From: Poriferisulfidus sp963668445
GTDB taxonomy: Bacteria; Pseudomonadota; Gammaproteobacteria; Poriferisulfidales; Poriferisulfidaceae
Length of the DNA stretch: 64,000 nucleotides
Direction: 5' to 3'
Assembly: GCA_963668445.1 (NCBI GenBank)
Contig: OY764335.1
Coordinates: forward strand, 1 to 64,000
Below, piece by piece: positions 9,173 through 17,583 of the stretch (its first letter is position 1; each line of letters begins with the position of its first letter). The notes under the pieces were generated by a model. The model did no database searches, had not been told where the DNA came from, and saw only the letters and a program-made list of their open reading frames with translations. A program made the translations under genes and the position numbers.

Positions 9173-10693
9173 TTATGCTGCCTTTTTCTCCTTGATCCAC
9201 CCCTTATTGGTTAGCATCGCCAGCAACTCTTCATGAGTCTTTGTTCCCTTCAGAGAATTACAAGCAGGACACAGCAATTGCAGGTTGCTGATATGGTCGG
9301 TTCCGCCTTTGGAACGTGGAATGATATGGTCTACTTCCATGTTCCTCACTTCAAAGTGATGTTCGCATCCGTTGCAGTATCCACCTTGTTCTCCATAAAG
9401 CCACTTTTTATTTGCCGAACTGTTGTACGGAATGATTCGTCCCAAATCTGTTCGTTCAGGAATATCCACACGGTGATGCACCTTGAATATCATCCCCAGT
9501 TCTTTCCGTGTTCGTTCTCTTACAAGGTCGGCTGCCTTTGGTGAAATATCAATGCCGACCCATTGCCGCCTTTCAATTTCAGCCGCGACGCAAGCGGTGG
9601 CGCATCCTGCAAACGGATCCAGCACCATATCTCCAGTATTGCTGGATGCACAGATAATCCGCCGTAACAATTTCAACGGTTTTTGTGTCGGATAACAGGT
9701 TGCTTCTTTGCCTTTTACTGGCGGAATATTCAAAATCAAATCGGCCGCTGGAATACCTTTCATTGTTGTCAGGTATTTCTTGTAACTAGGTTTTCGGTTT
9801 TTAGACCAATAAATAAGCCCCGCCTCGTCTAATGCCTTGCATTTTTCAAGCGCATCCATGTCCTCATAACTTTTAGGTATCAATGCTCGTGCGCTGGGAG
9901 GAAATTTCTCGCGGGGCGGGGGTGCCCAAGCCCTGCCAGAAGATGGCGACGCTCCACCGAACGGTAAATAGGCATATTCGCTTCCTGCCTTGCCACCAGT
10001 AAGATCCCCTATACCATATTCCCCGTGTTTGTCCGAATACCTAAATGCAGATTTTATATATTCCTTACTGTATTCATCGTATGGTGGATTCCATATCGGT
10101 TTGTTGCTGACGGAGTAGTACAAAATTCTGTCCGTAATCTTTGAGTATGTACGATGCTCAAGTGCGTGAGCACTCGTTCGTTTCCAAACAATCTCATTTC
10201 TGTAACTTGTTCTTCCAAACACGCTATCCATAAGCAGCTTGAGATAGTGGGACGCTGTAGGATCGCAGTGCAAATATATGCTTCCGGTCGGTTTTAGTAA
10301 CCGCTTCATTTCTATCAATCGGATAGCAATATAGATAAGGTAACTCATCATCGAGTCGCCGTGAGTTGCGCGTGTTGTGTTCAGAAGTTCGTATAGCCCG
10401 GGATACTCGTGCTTTATTTCTCCATGCCATGCCAAGTTTATGTCGTCCAGTCCCCATGTATCTTTGAATGCAGCGCCAGCCGCCTGACTGCCAATTGGCG
10501 CGGCGTAGTTTGCATTGGAGTTGAAAGGTGGATCCAAATAGATCAGATCAACTGATTCTGAATTCATCCCGCGCATTATGTCGAGATTGTCGCCTGTCCA
10601 AATCGTCCGATTTTTCCAGTTGCAGGGGGGGGGGGGGGGGCACCATATATAGCTCCTACGCGACCAGTCGCTCGTAAAGCAACTGCTTGCCAT
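9173..10693 (-). CDS. DNA methyltransferase fused to HNH domain, homopolymer-containing 5' end
   Basis: The N-terminal and middle parts form an N6-adenine/N4-cytosine (beta-class) DNA methyltransferase: the DPPF catalytic motif is at residues 54-57 (YLDPPFNSNANY) and the SAM-binding DPFAGCATA motif near 370. The last approximately 70 residues are an HNH nuclease-type domain with zinc-binding CNGC and CPAC pairs around VDHIIPRSKGG. One polypeptide could therefore both modify and cut DNA, or the HNH part could only help binding. The reading frame passes through a run of 16 C (five prolines, residues 19-23) directly before the conserved TIWTGDNLDIMRG segment. The ATG at 10693 works only with the present tract length. 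A second ATG just before the tract would be in frame with one base fewer. Phase-variable expression is plausible. Confidence 0.85.
   Translation of the reverse strand: MASSCFTSDWSRRSYIWCPPPPPCNWKNRTIWTGDNLDIMRGMNSESVDLIYLDPPFNSNANYAAPIGSQAAGAAFKDTWGLDDINLAWHGEIKHEYPGLYELLNTTRATHGDSMMSYLIYIAIRLIEMKRLLKPTGSIYLHCDPTASHYLKLLMDSVFGRTSYRNEIVWKRTSAHALEHRTYSKITDRILYYSVSNKPIWNPPYDEYSKEYIKSAFRYSDKHGEYGIGDLTGGKAGSEYAYLPFGGASPSSGRAWAPPPREKFPPSARALIPKSYEDMDALEKCKALDEAGLIYWSKNRKPSYKKYLTTMKGIPAADLILNIPPVKGKEATCYPTQKPLKLLRRIICASSNTGDMVLDPFAGCATACVAAEIERRQWVGIDISPKAADLVRERTRKELGMIFKVHHRVDIPERTDLGRIIPYNSSANKKWLYGEQGGYCNGCEHHFEVRNMEVDHIIPRSKGGTDHISNLQLLCPACNSLKGTKTHEELLAMLTNKGWIKEKKAA
10625..10640. repeat. Homopolymer tract, 16 G (plus strand), inside methyltransferase 5' end
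   Basis: Sixteen consecutive G on the plus strand, read as C in the gene. Tracts of this length are highly slippery. This one lies within the first 25 codons, before every catalytic motif, which is the usual location of contingency loci. Confidence 0.9.
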
Positions 10694-10859
10694 TCATGTT
10701 ACGGATAATTTTTGTCATCTGGCCGATTGTGCCAAGAGGGCGGAGGTTATGCCGGCCTGCGAACCCATCGACATGTTGGGCAAGGTACTTCTCGCCCAAA
10801 CTCCTGCACTGGCAGAGCTTTGGCTTGCAGTTCTTCCGTTCATAAACATCACGCAGCAA
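10656..10859 (-). CDS. Short uncertain ORF between DUF1828 gene and methyltransferase gene
   Basis: A 67-codon frame starting at a TTG that overlaps the end of the DUF1828 gene and stopping (TAG) just before the G/C tract. It has a cysteine cluster (NCKPKLCQC) and a basic middle but no recognised domain. It could be a small gene, a translational coupler for the methyltransferase, or an untranslated leader. Evidence is only the open frame and its position. Confidence 0.25.
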   Translation of the reverse strand: MLRDVYERKNCKPKLCQCRSLGEKYLAQHVDGFAGRHNLRPLGTIGQMTKIIRNMNGKQLLYERLVA

Positions 10860-11613
10860 GCTGCTGGCGAACCTTGTCCCTACCAGACCACATGAGTGGA
10901 CTTACGCCATAGTTGCGCATCGCATCCAACACACTTTCCGAAACATCCTGTTCAGAATCATTCAGAATCGCGTATGCACAAGAATCCGAGGCGCGCCTCT
11001 CTTTTGTGTCAGTCCAAGAAAATATCATCGCCTGAGCGGCATTTCTGTTGGGACGGTTGATGGCACGCAATATGCGCTCGGGAGCGTCGGGCGATTTGGG
11101 AATGACATAGTCGAAGCGGTGATCGAACCCGCTTTTCCCTGTGAATTTGACGTTGGGCGTGTAACGAACCTGAGCAAGGTCCAGCCACGCGGTCACATCT
11201 TCATGGAACAAGCTGGCAACCGTGGAAGAGGCTAGACAAAAGAGATCGTTGACGGCAAGCATCGCTTGCACAAGACTGTGTTTGCGCACGGCGAAGTTGT
11301 CCGGCGAAGCCCGAACTTCAAGCGCTTTTCCTTTGGCTTGGACACCAAAGCCATTGAGTGTCGTCTTGAATAGGTCCTGCCGCTTTGAACTGTCTATCTT
11401 GCAGCCGGACATTTCTAGATCCTCAATCACATAACCGTCATCCGTCAGCACAAACTGGCCGTTTTCCCGCTTCACATAGATCTGAAAGCAATCATTATGC
11501 CGGTCCAAATAGGGAGTGGTGATCTCGATGCAGTCTGCAACCTCACGCAGGCTTGTGCGATCTCGAAGCCATTGCCAGTACTGGTCGAGTTGCGATTGCA
11601 CATCCGCGATCAT
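10849..11613 (-). CDS. DUF1828/DUF1829 family protein
   Basis: A 254-residue soluble protein. The N-terminal portion (about 1-100) has the DUF1828 pattern: a stretch of hydrophilic strands (DCFQIYVKRENGQFVLTDDG) followed by a helix-rich part. The remainder resembles DUF1829. The start MIADVQSQLDQYW at 11613 overlaps the stop of the upstream DUF6978 gene as ATGA, so the pair is translationally coupled. The function is unknown. Its place between other defence genes and its pairing suggest a two-gene defence or toxin-antitoxin unit (inference). Confidence 0.75.
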   Translation of the reverse strand: MIADVQSQLDQYWQWLRDRTSLREVADCIEITTPYLDRHNDCFQIYVKRENGQFVLTDDGYVIEDLEMSGCKIDSSKRQDLFKTTLNGFGVQAKGKALEVRASPDNFAVRKHSLVQAMLAVNDLFCLASSTVASLFHEDVTAWLDLAQVRYTPNVKFTGKSGFDHRFDYVIPKSPDAPERILRAINRPNRNAAQAMIFSWTDTKERRASDSCAYAILNDSEQDVSESVLDAMRNYGVSPLMWSGRDKVRQQLAA

Positions 11614-12056
11614 GAGAACAAGCCTCTTTGAATTTGGGGCGGCTTTACGATATTGCAGTATCGCATGAAATCCTCCAGCGTCAGCCATGCATCATCCAAG
11701 TTCGGGAACTTGTCTTCCGGAACTGGAAATGCCCATTTGTCCGCAAAGCCCTCGCGATACAGATGGAGATGTGGGGATCCAATTTCCTCACCGTCTGGAT
11801 TACGATGCGGTGCTCCGCCAAAATCAAGCCGCGCCAGAATCACCACCTGCCTGCCTCGATTCTGGTAGGTTCCTTTGGAAAGGTCAAGTCGAGCCTTGCG
11901 CAGGTCAAGCCGAAAGGATTCACGACGGTCGGCCGAGACCAGCGGAATCGACACGTGCCCTCCCAAACTCGGGTAAGCGTACGTACCCTCATTTGCCCGA
12001 TGCTTCTCAATCTCCATGAGAGCATCCGCTTCATCCTGAGTCAGATTGGAATTCAT
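11610..12056 (-). CDS. DUF6978 family protein
   Basis: A 148-residue protein that I recognise as DUF6978 from the conserved blocks around YAYPSLGGHVSIPL, DLRKARLDLSKGTYQNRGRQ and PHLHLYREGFADKWAFPVP. No catalytic motif is obvious. The start MNSNLTQDEADAL is chosen over upstream in-frame ATGs because conservation begins here. It is the first gene of a minus-strand pair with the DUF1828 gene. Function unknown; recurrent pairing of the two families is from memory and should be checked. Confidence 0.75.
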   Translation of the reverse strand: MNSNLTQDEADALMEIEKHRANEGTYAYPSLGGHVSIPLVSADRRESFRLDLRKARLDLSKGTYQNRGRQVVILARLDFGGAPHRNPDGEEIGSPHLHLYREGFADKWAFPVPEDKFPNLDDAWLTLEDFMRYCNIVKPPQIQRGLFS

Positions 12057-12212
12057 AGTCGGTTTCCCCATAGCCATCGTACATGGACACAAGAAACGAT
12101 GGGGATTATATACAATGGCCAGACAGAATCAGCACCAAAATGAAGACAGCGACGATGCCCCCGCCGGTGTTGCCAACCCATCCGAAAGTGATGCCACAGG
12201 AGGTGCCGTATG

Positions 12213-12218
12213 TATAAT
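12213..12218 (+). promoter_or_regulatory. -10 hexamer for the haem protein gene
   Basis: TATAAT about 33 bases before the ATG at 12251, followed by a strong GGAGGA ribosome site at 12240-12245. No convincing -35 element is present. Confidence 0.4.
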
Positions 12219-12250
12219 CCTTACGCAAGCACTGCCGCAGGAGGAACGAC

Positions 12251-12769
12251 ATGAAGCAGCGTAATTGCCTTTTTGCCGGACTGGCCTCCATCGGCCTGTC
12301 TCTGGTTTTAGCCCATGATGCCATTGCCGCAGACGAGGACCCGGCCGTCACCCGTACGCGCCAGAACATCGAAATGCTGGACACGCTCTACAAGACCGCC
12401 ATCGTCCTGATCACGGACAAGTACGTGACCGACCCGTCCAAGTTTTCGGGCGCAAGCGCGGCGAAGGAGATCTTCGACGCCATGAAGGAGGCCGGCCATC
12501 ACGAGGTGCGCCTGGTCGGACTCACCGACGTTCTGGTCAATCCGGGCGTCAACGCGCCGAAGGATGCCTTCGAGGAAGCGGCAAAGGAGAAGATTCTCGG
12601 CGGCGCGGCGACCCATGAGGAAGTGGCCACCATCGAAGATCGGCGCTATCTGCGCAAGGCGACGGCCGTCCCTGTCGTCTTGGAACGATGCGTGATGTGC
12701 CACGCCAATTTCAAGGGGAACGACGGGGCCATCGGGTCGCTGATGTACACCGTGCCGCTTATTGAGTGA
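12251..12769 (+). CDS. Periplasmic Tll0287-like (DUF3365) haem-binding protein
   Basis: A 172-residue exported protein with an N-terminal signal peptide ending near AIA (residues 24-26). It has one c-type haem site, CVMCH (C147, C150, H151), placed close to the C-terminus, as in the Tll0287/DUF3365 family whose members bind haem and serve as sensory or redox domains. The conserved ending (SLMYTVPLIE) also fits. A strong AGGAGG-type site precedes the ATG. It stands alone among defence genes. It is probably a periplasmic redox or sensor protein rather than a defence factor. Confidence 0.82.
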   Translation: MKQRNCLFAGLASIGLSLVLAHDAIAADEDPAVTRTRQNIEMLDTLYKTAIVLITDKYVTDPSKFSGASAAKEIFDAMKEAGHHEVRLVGLTDVLVNPGVNAPKDAFEEAAKEKILGGAATHEEVATIEDRRYLRKATAVPVVLERCVMCHANFKGNDGAIGSLMYTVPLIE

Positions 12770-12966
12770 TGCGCTAGGCTAGCCGCGCACTTCGGGGCAC
12801 TGAAGCAAGGACGAGGTGGAATAGGGCGACGAAATTAGGCTTGCCTGCATCATCAACACAATCAGGACGCTTGATGGCTTGGTCCGAAGCGTTCAAGAGA
12901 CTGAATCGACTTTAAGTGCAAACGGTGACGTGAGTTGAATTTAGCATGGCCGTCAACAATATCGGC
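12770..12966. other. Intergenic gap without recognised content
   Basis: About 200 bases between the convergent haem-protein and KAP genes. No terminator with a T-run, repeat or small gene was recognised. Confidence 0.3.
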
Positions 12967-14480
12967 TTATTGTTCCGGTTCGTCAACAAGACTTTTCATT
13001 ATTAACTCAAGCCGTCTAAATGAAAACTTAAATCCATATGTGGCTCCGGCAAATGAGACTTTTTGCCACATATCTCCAGACAAGGCCACTACCCTTCCTG
13101 CATTCTCGCGGTCAATTCCAAGAAGAGCGCTTGTTTCTTGGTGACCATCCATGGCCAGCTCATGCTGTTTTAATAGCGGAGTTTCCATCTTGTCGCCAAT
13201 CTTCTGGGAATGATTTTCTGACACTTCAATCCACGCAAGCATGAGCATTACCTCAAACACGTGACCTACGTGATCTTGGCGTACGGCTCTCCTGCCCGGA
13301 TGGCCCAACACCCTATTAGCGACTTCCAAATCAGTAGCCCGGCCATTAATAAAATCATGGTACAACTCCGAATCGATCGTCCTTAGAATTAGAGCCACAA
13401 ATGCTGCCGAGGCAAACGACCGCTCATCTCTACTCAGTGAAGAGAGCATCACGCCTAGACGATTCACGGCTTGCGCTATTTGCCTGAGATTAATATCCGA
13501 TGCGCCAAAGAAAGCCTGAAGCCATTTCAATGCGGTTTCAGAGCCAAAACCTGACCCTGCATCAATAGGAGCACGACTTAATGGCCCATATACGGTATTA
13601 TAAATTGAATTCTCATCTGGCAACTGTGCAAAATAGCTAGGAATCTTAGCCTTCAAAAACATTGCCTCAATATATCGATCACGATCAGGTTCGGGAAGGC
13701 GGAAGTCCAAGTCGAAAAAACGACGCAAGTAGCCCTTGGCATTGAATTCTCCGCCGTATAGAACTTTGACTGAATGGGAAAGTTCTTCATGATTAACTGC
13801 CAGCACAAACACGATGTAGTCGACAGAAAACAAATGTTTGGCAACCTCAAGAAGCTCAATGGCATAAGAGGGGCGACATCTATCCAGTTCGTCAATAACT
13901 ACAATCAAAGGTTTGTTCTTCTTATCATGCACTAGGGTCGCCGTACTTCTTAAAGCCTCTTTAAATTTTCTGAACGATTCTCGAGTATCGCGATATTCAT
14001 TAAGTCTTATCTCAGCACAGGAACGGTCGGGCTCTTCCAGCAACACTTTTGGATCAATCATGCCTGATGTGCCCACTCGAATCGCACTCAGTGTGAGTTC
14101 TTGTAGTATTTTTTCTCCAACCTTTTTTAATTGAACAATGTTTTCACTTAAGTCTTCAGACTTGTTTCCGCTCAATGTGTCCAAGCCGTCAGTCAATTCA
14201 CTTAACAAGGCAATAAAAGGGTCGCCAGCAAAATCAGTTTGCCAAGCATTAAATTCAACAACAGGGAACCCCTGATTGCGCAAATGTTGTTTCCACATAT
14301 TGAGGAACGTGGTTTTGCCCGCCCCCATTCGGCATCAACTGATATGGTGCACGAACCCTCAAATGACTGAATGATGTGGGTAAGAACCTCAGCCGACTCT
14401 TTGCGCTCGAGAAGATCGTTCGCGAACGGATCCCCATCTTCGGGAATCTCCACTTCGGGTGGTTTTATATGCTTTAACAT
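12967..14480 (-). pseudogene. KAP family P-loop NTPase, frameshifted inside Walker A
   Basis: A membrane-associated-type KAP NTPase of about 500 residues, split into two frames. The first frame (start ATG 14480, MLKHIKPPEVEIPEDG) runs to SVDAEWG. The second resumes with GAGKTTFLNMWK and continues through the Walker B segment LIVVIDELDRCRP and the KAP-typical RRFFDLDFRLPEPDR to the stop at 12967. Restoring one G in the five-base run at 14322-14326 would give an intact Walker A (DAEWGAGKTTF). KAP proteins are frequent in phage-defence islands. The break may be a true mutation, a phase-variable site or a sequencing error. The gene is clearly more AT-rich than its neighbours. Confidence 0.85.
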
Positions 14481-14486
14481 GCTCAA

Positions 14487-14926
14487 ATCTTCTAAAAACG
14501 CCTAGAGCTTTTAGGGGATTATAGCGACAGCTTGGCAGACATATCCCTCAATCCTCGTTCTGTTCACTGGAATTATATCCACGGTCCCAACGCATGTGTG
14601 ATCATGCGTTCAGAGCAATCCGATTGCCCTAAATATGGAGGAATAAACTCCACTACCTTACCGTTCTGATGACTTGCGTCGCTCGCCTCGCGGGATTTTC
14701 CGAATTTCGCGCTTCCATAATCCAGGCCGCCTTGCGGGGCCGTTCCGATGCCTGCTGGTATAAAGCTTCATAACTATTTGATTTAGAATTATTTTTATAT
14801 GGGGGCTTGCTCGCCAATAGCAGCAAAATATAATGTGGATTTTGCTGCTTTTGGCGTTTTCAGTACAATCTATCCATCGCCCGCCGTTTGCCGGCGCTGT
14901 CGGCAGCATGCACCCAACAAGCGGAA
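14487..14926. other. Intergenic and leader region upstream of mod
   Basis: About 440 AT-rich bases between the divergent KAP and mod genes. It holds small inverted repeats (for example CGCATG...CATGCG near 14590-14607) and a TATAAT at 14829-14834. No gene is convincing on either strand. Confidence 0.4.
14829..14834 (+). promoter_or_regulatory. -10 hexamer of the composite type III locus
   Basis: TATAAT with a weak TTGCTC 16 bases upstream, about 93 bases before the chosen mod start. It is the best visible promoter for the eight-gene run mod to res, because no gap inside the run is long enough for an obvious second promoter. Confidence 0.4.
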
Positions 14927-17548
14927 ATGCGCAAAAAGCCAAAACAGATTTCCCAGTACACGCATACCGACGAGGAGCGTGCCAACAATCCACCAATCGG
15001 ACTGGTTACGCCTGAGAACGATCCAGATGCCGAGCGGAAAGTCTGGGGGTATGACCCGCATTTGGACCCGCAGCTCGACTGGGCCGGAAAGTCCGAGCGC
15101 AGCAGTTTTGAAGTTCCCACTGTCAGCCTGCATGTGCACGAGCGCATCGATCCCAAAACCATCCTTGAGGCGGTCCGTAAGGAGCGAACGACGGACCACA
15201 TGGGCAGCCTCTTTGAGGAATCCCGGCCGTTCCGCGAAGCGATCGAGTTCTACAAGCACCGTGACGGCTGGAGCAATCGCCTGATCGCCGGTGACAGCCT
15301 GTTGGTAATGAATTCGCTGCTACAGAAAGAAAATATGGCGGACAAGGTACAACTGGTCTATTTCGACCCGCCCTACGGCATTAAGTATGGAAGCAACTTC
15401 CAGCCGTTTGTCAACAAACGTTCGGCGACCGACGGCAAAGACGGAGACCTGTCCACTGAACCGGAAATGATCAAGGCATTTCGGGACACTTGGGAACTTG
15501 GCATCCACTCCTATCTTGCATATTTGCGTGACCGCCTTCTGCTAGCACATGAACTGCTACACCCGAGCGGCAGTATTTTCGTGCAAATCGGCGACGAAAA
15601 CGTCCACCGGGTTAGCATGGCGCTGGACGAGATCTTCGGCGCAGAAAACCGTCTCGCGACGATAACATTCGCCACAACGAGCGGCAGTTCCACCGCACAT
15701 CTGCCCCAAGTGGCGGACTATCTGCTATGGTATGCCAAAGACCGGAAGCAGGTGAAGTATAGGCAACTGTATGAAAAACTGACGCGGGCAGAGATAATCG
15801 ACTTCTTCAGTTCTTATGTTGGGATTGAGGAGGCCAATGGAAAGTGTCGAAAACCGACCGCGGAAGAGCGTTTCGACCCAGAGCATCATTTGCAAAAGGG
15901 AGATAGAATCTATGGGCGTATTAGCTTGGAATCCCAAGGCGTCTCTCCCACTGGCCGCTCCGAACCGTTCAAGTGGAACGGTAAGAGTTATGACTGCGGC
16001 AAAAATCGACATTGGTCGATCTCTCATGACGGCCTGAGCCGTCTTGGCGAACTGGGACGTCTCGAAACCATGGAGAGACAAGGAGCTCTGAGGTGGAAGA
16101 AGTACGAAAACGAAGTGCCCGGGCGGCGCATCAGCAATGTCTGGCCTGCCCAAATGTACCCGAGCGACAAGCGGTATGTCGTGGAAACCGCGACCCGAGC
16201 CGTTCAGCGCTGCCTGCTTATGGCAACGGATCCCGGCGACTTGGTACTGGACATAACTTGTGGAAGCGGCACTACGGCGTACGTCGCCGAACAATGGGGC
16301 CGCCGATGGATTACCTGCGATACATCCAGAATCGCCTTGGCTCTGGCGAAGCATCGCCTGATGACCGCCCATTTCGACTACTACCAACTCCGGCGGCCTG
16401 ACGAAGGCATCGGCAGCGGCTTTGTGTGCCACACCGTTGACACGGTTTCCCCGAAGACCCTAGCCGAAGATGCCCCGCCCACGATTGTAGAACTGTACGA
16501 CCAGCCTCTGGAGGAATTTGGATGCTCCCGCGTCACCGGCCCGTTTACCGTCGAGGCCGTTCCTGCTCCTTATTCGGAAAGGGTTGCCAGCCTAAGTGAA
16601 CGTAACGACGACTCGCCGGCCGACGATACCGGAAGCGCACTAGCCCTCCCAGATGTATCTATTGCTCGCTCTGGAGAAACGTTGCGGCAGAGCGAGTGGC
16701 GCGATGAACTGCTGAAGAGCGGCATCCGCGGGAAGGGCGGCCAGAAAATCATGTTCAGCCGTGTCGAACCTCTATCTCATCATCATTTGCACGCGGATGC
16801 GGCGACACGGCCGAATGAACAAGAAGCCGAAGGTGCCGAGGAGGATAAGTTCGAGTCCATACGTGCTGTCATTTCATTCGGGCCTGAACATTCACCATTA
16901 GGGCCCAAGCAGGTGGAACTGGCTTTACAAGAAGCCCAAAAGCTCCGTCCATCGCCAGAACTCATTATCTTCGCGGCCTTCCAATTCGACCCCGAAGCGG
17001 CCAAAGACATCGATGAAACCGACTGGCCGGGGATCGCCCTTCTGAAAGTCAATATGAATGCCGATCTGCAGACCGACGACCTGAAACGTAAGACCGGCAG
17101 CGAAAGCTTCTGGATGGTCGGCCAGCCCGATGTGAAACTAGAACACATCCGCAGGGGCGAGAATACGGGTAAGTGGCTGGCATCGGTCCGGGGCTTTGAC
17201 TACTTCAATGTGGAGACTGGCCAAATCGAGTCTGGAGGCGAAGACAAGATCGTGGCTTGGATGCTGGACACCGATTACGACGGCCGGAGCCTGTACCCCA
17301 GCCAAGTGTTCTTCCCCATGCCCGGGCAGAAGAACGATTGGTCCAAATTGGCCAAGAACCTCAGGGCGGAAATCGACGAGGACCTGATCTCAATATACAC
17401 AGGCACTGTATCGCTACCCTTCGACTTGGGCGAGCGCCAGCGGATTGCGGTCAAGATCGTCGACGACCGCGGGACTGAAAGCCTAAAAGTCGTCGAACAA
17501 TTCAAAGGCGTACGGATTCCCAGTGCCGACGATTCTGGTACGAAGTGA
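14927..17548 (+). CDS. mod: Type III restriction-modification methyltransferase (Mod)
   Basis: DNA adenine methyltransferase and specificity subunit of a type III system. The 873-residue protein has the catalytic DPPY at residues 147-150 (YFDPPYGIKYG) and the SAM-binding region LDITCGSGTTA around 441, the beta-class order used by type III Mod proteins. It is longer than classical Mod (about 600-650), with an approximately 300-residue C-terminal extension. The start MRKKPKQISQY is chosen because family members begin with a basic stretch before NNPPIGLVTPE; an ATG 13 codons upstream is weaker. The matching Res lies 4.8 kb downstream, beyond six inserted genes. Confidence 0.92.
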   Translation: MRKKPKQISQYTHTDEERANNPPIGLVTPENDPDAERKVWGYDPHLDPQLDWAGKSERSSFEVPTVSLHVHERIDPKTILEAVRKERTTDHMGSLFEESRPFREAIEFYKHRDGWSNRLIAGDSLLVMNSLLQKENMADKVQLVYFDPPYGIKYGSNFQPFVNKRSATDGKDGDLSTEPEMIKAFRDTWELGIHSYLAYLRDRLLLAHELLHPSGSIFVQIGDENVHRVSMALDEIFGAENRLATITFATTSGSSTAHLPQVADYLLWYAKDRKQVKYRQLYEKLTRAEIIDFFSSYVGIEEANGKCRKPTAEERFDPEHHLQKGDRIYGRISLESQGVSPTGRSEPFKWNGKSYDCGKNRHWSISHDGLSRLGELGRLETMERQGALRWKKYENEVPGRRISNVWPAQMYPSDKRYVVETATRAVQRCLLMATDPGDLVLDITCGSGTTAYVAEQWGRRWITCDTSRIALALAKHRLMTAHFDYYQLRRPDEGIGSGFVCHTVDTVSPKTLAEDAPPTIVELYDQPLEEFGCSRVTGPFTVEAVPAPYSERVASLSERNDDSPADDTGSALALPDVSIARSGETLRQSEWRDELLKSGIRGKGGQKIMFSRVEPLSHHHLHADAATRPNEQEAEGAEEDKFESIRAVISFGPEHSPLGPKQVELALQEAQKLRPSPELIIFAAFQFDPEAAKDIDETDWPGIALLKVNMNADLQTDDLKRKTGSESFWMVGQPDVKLEHIRRGENTGKWLASVRGFDYFNVETGQIESGGEDKIVAWMLDTDYDGRSLYPSQVFFPMPGQKNDWSKLAKNLRAEIDEDLISIYTGTVSLPFDLGERQRIAVKIVDDRGTESLKVVEQFKGVRIPSADDSGTK

Positions 17549-17583
17549 GCGGCACCAACATCAGAGCAATCGGGTGACTTATC

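Noticed and set aside
8945..9214. A plus-strand frame after an AGGAGG near 8937.
   Set aside because: The translation has no similarity to known families, overlaps the end of the methyltransferase-HNH gene and shows no conserved pattern.
10625..10640. The G tract as a certain biological contingency locus.
   Set aside because: Kept as a finding but not as fact: long G runs can also result from sequencing chemistry or gap filling, and two such tracts in one window call for caution.
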